Of a DNA stretch of 5,595 bases, positions 5,448-5,595 are shown in pieces. The stretch is taken from positions 1 through 5,595 of the forward strand of contig DAOVCM010000072.1 of the NCBI GenBank assembly GCA_030670015.1, written 5' to 3'. How positions within the stretch are numbered: the first letter of the stretch is position 1; each line of letters starts with the position of its first letter. The notes under the pieces were generated by a model, which made no database searches, was not told where the DNA came from, and saw nothing but the letters and a program-made list of their open reading frames with translations. A program made the position numbers and the translations under genes. Source of the DNA: Candidatus Bathyarchaeota archaeon (GTDB lineage Archaea > Thermoproteota > Bathyarchaeia > TCS64).

Positions 5448-5595
5448 TTGATTAAGAAGATACTTGTTGCCGTGGATGGATCTGAGCCATCAGAACACGC
5501 ACTTAACCATGCTGTAGAGCACTCGGTTAAGTGGAATGCCGAACTCATAATCGTCTCAGTTGTACCCCAGACATCGTCACTTGTATATGCGCGCG
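5448..5595 (+). CDS. Universal stress protein (UspA family), 5' part only
   Basis: First 49 codons of a UspA-type nucleotide-binding protein, cut by the window end. Seen: the family N-terminus IKKILVAVDGSEPSEHAL, with Asp10 at the position that contacts the adenine nucleotide in ATP-binding members, a helix HAVEHSVKWNAE, and the second strand LIIVSVVPQTSSLVYA, all in the usual order and spacing. The glycine-rich phosphate loop (GxxGx9G[ST]) would lie beyond the window, so ATP-binding versus non-binding type cannot be told. TTG 5448 is the only usual start after the in-frame TGA at 5439; the ATG at 5443 is out of frame and stops at once. It is transcribed away from the OsmC gene, with which it may share stress-related control, although this is inference. 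Confidence 0.88.
   Translation, partial: MIKKILVAVDGSEPSEHALNHAVEHSVKWNAELIIVSVVPQTSSLVYAR
5589..5595. repeat. GCGCGCG at the window end (partial copy 4)
   Basis: The window stops inside another GCGCGC run, preceded by TATAT as copy 2 is preceded by TTAT. Here it lies within the stress protein frame (Tyr-Ala-Arg). If the window is an entire contig, assembly ended on this repeat. Confidence 0.5.

Noticed and set aside
1..5595. CRISPR array, tRNA, rRNA or transposable element
   Set aside because: No regularly spaced repeats, cloverleaf, rRNA-like sequence or transposase frame could be seen.

Overview
This window looks like a piece of an archaeal chromosome, probably from a thermophile of the Thermoproteota or a nearby deep lineage. 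Reasons: AGG/AGA dominate the arginine codons, promoters look like archaeal TATA boxes (TTTTTAAG, TTTTTATAA) with short or no leaders, TTG starts are used, and the gene content is archaeal in flavour (3-hexulose-6-phosphate isomerase, COG0731-type radical SAM enzyme, a small OsmC protein, UspA). The exact lineage cannot be settled by eye.

Left part (1-3730): three intact, well-formed genes. A FeoB-type ferrous iron transporter (17-1927, +) is followed after 127 bases by a 6-phospho-3-hexuloisomerase (2055-2657, +) with its own promoter. A radical SAM protein of the wyosine-synthase-related COG0731 group (2765-3727, -) converges on it. A short hairpin sits in the 107-base gap between the two convergent genes.

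Right part (3730-5595): much more broken up. After an AT-rich gap there is a minus-strand gene tail (3887-4015) with an in-frame TAG, then a half-length major facilitator transporter (4016-4752, +). That transporter reads through only if one base is removed from each of two seven-base homopolymer runs. An OsmC/Ohr-family protein with two CxxC motifs follows on the minus strand (4793-5245), then a 45-codon minus-strand tail of an unrecognised gene (5254-5392) placed just upstream of OsmC in operon style, and finally the first 49 codons of a universal stress protein (5448 to the window end).

The most unusual pattern is the 8-mer GCGCGCGC. It occurs at 4008, 4780 and 5385, and seven bases of it form the very end of the window (5589-5595); I see none in the first 4 kb. 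Two of the three complete copies lie where a reading frame is cut off. They could be assembly or cloning junctions, rearrangement points, or a natural short repeat.

The genes do not form one pathway: iron uptake, pentose supply by the reversed ribulose monophosphate route, a radical SAM enzyme of unknown substrate, drug/solute export (damaged), and two stress proteins. I found no CRISPR array, tRNA, rRNA, transposase or convincing new multi-gene system.
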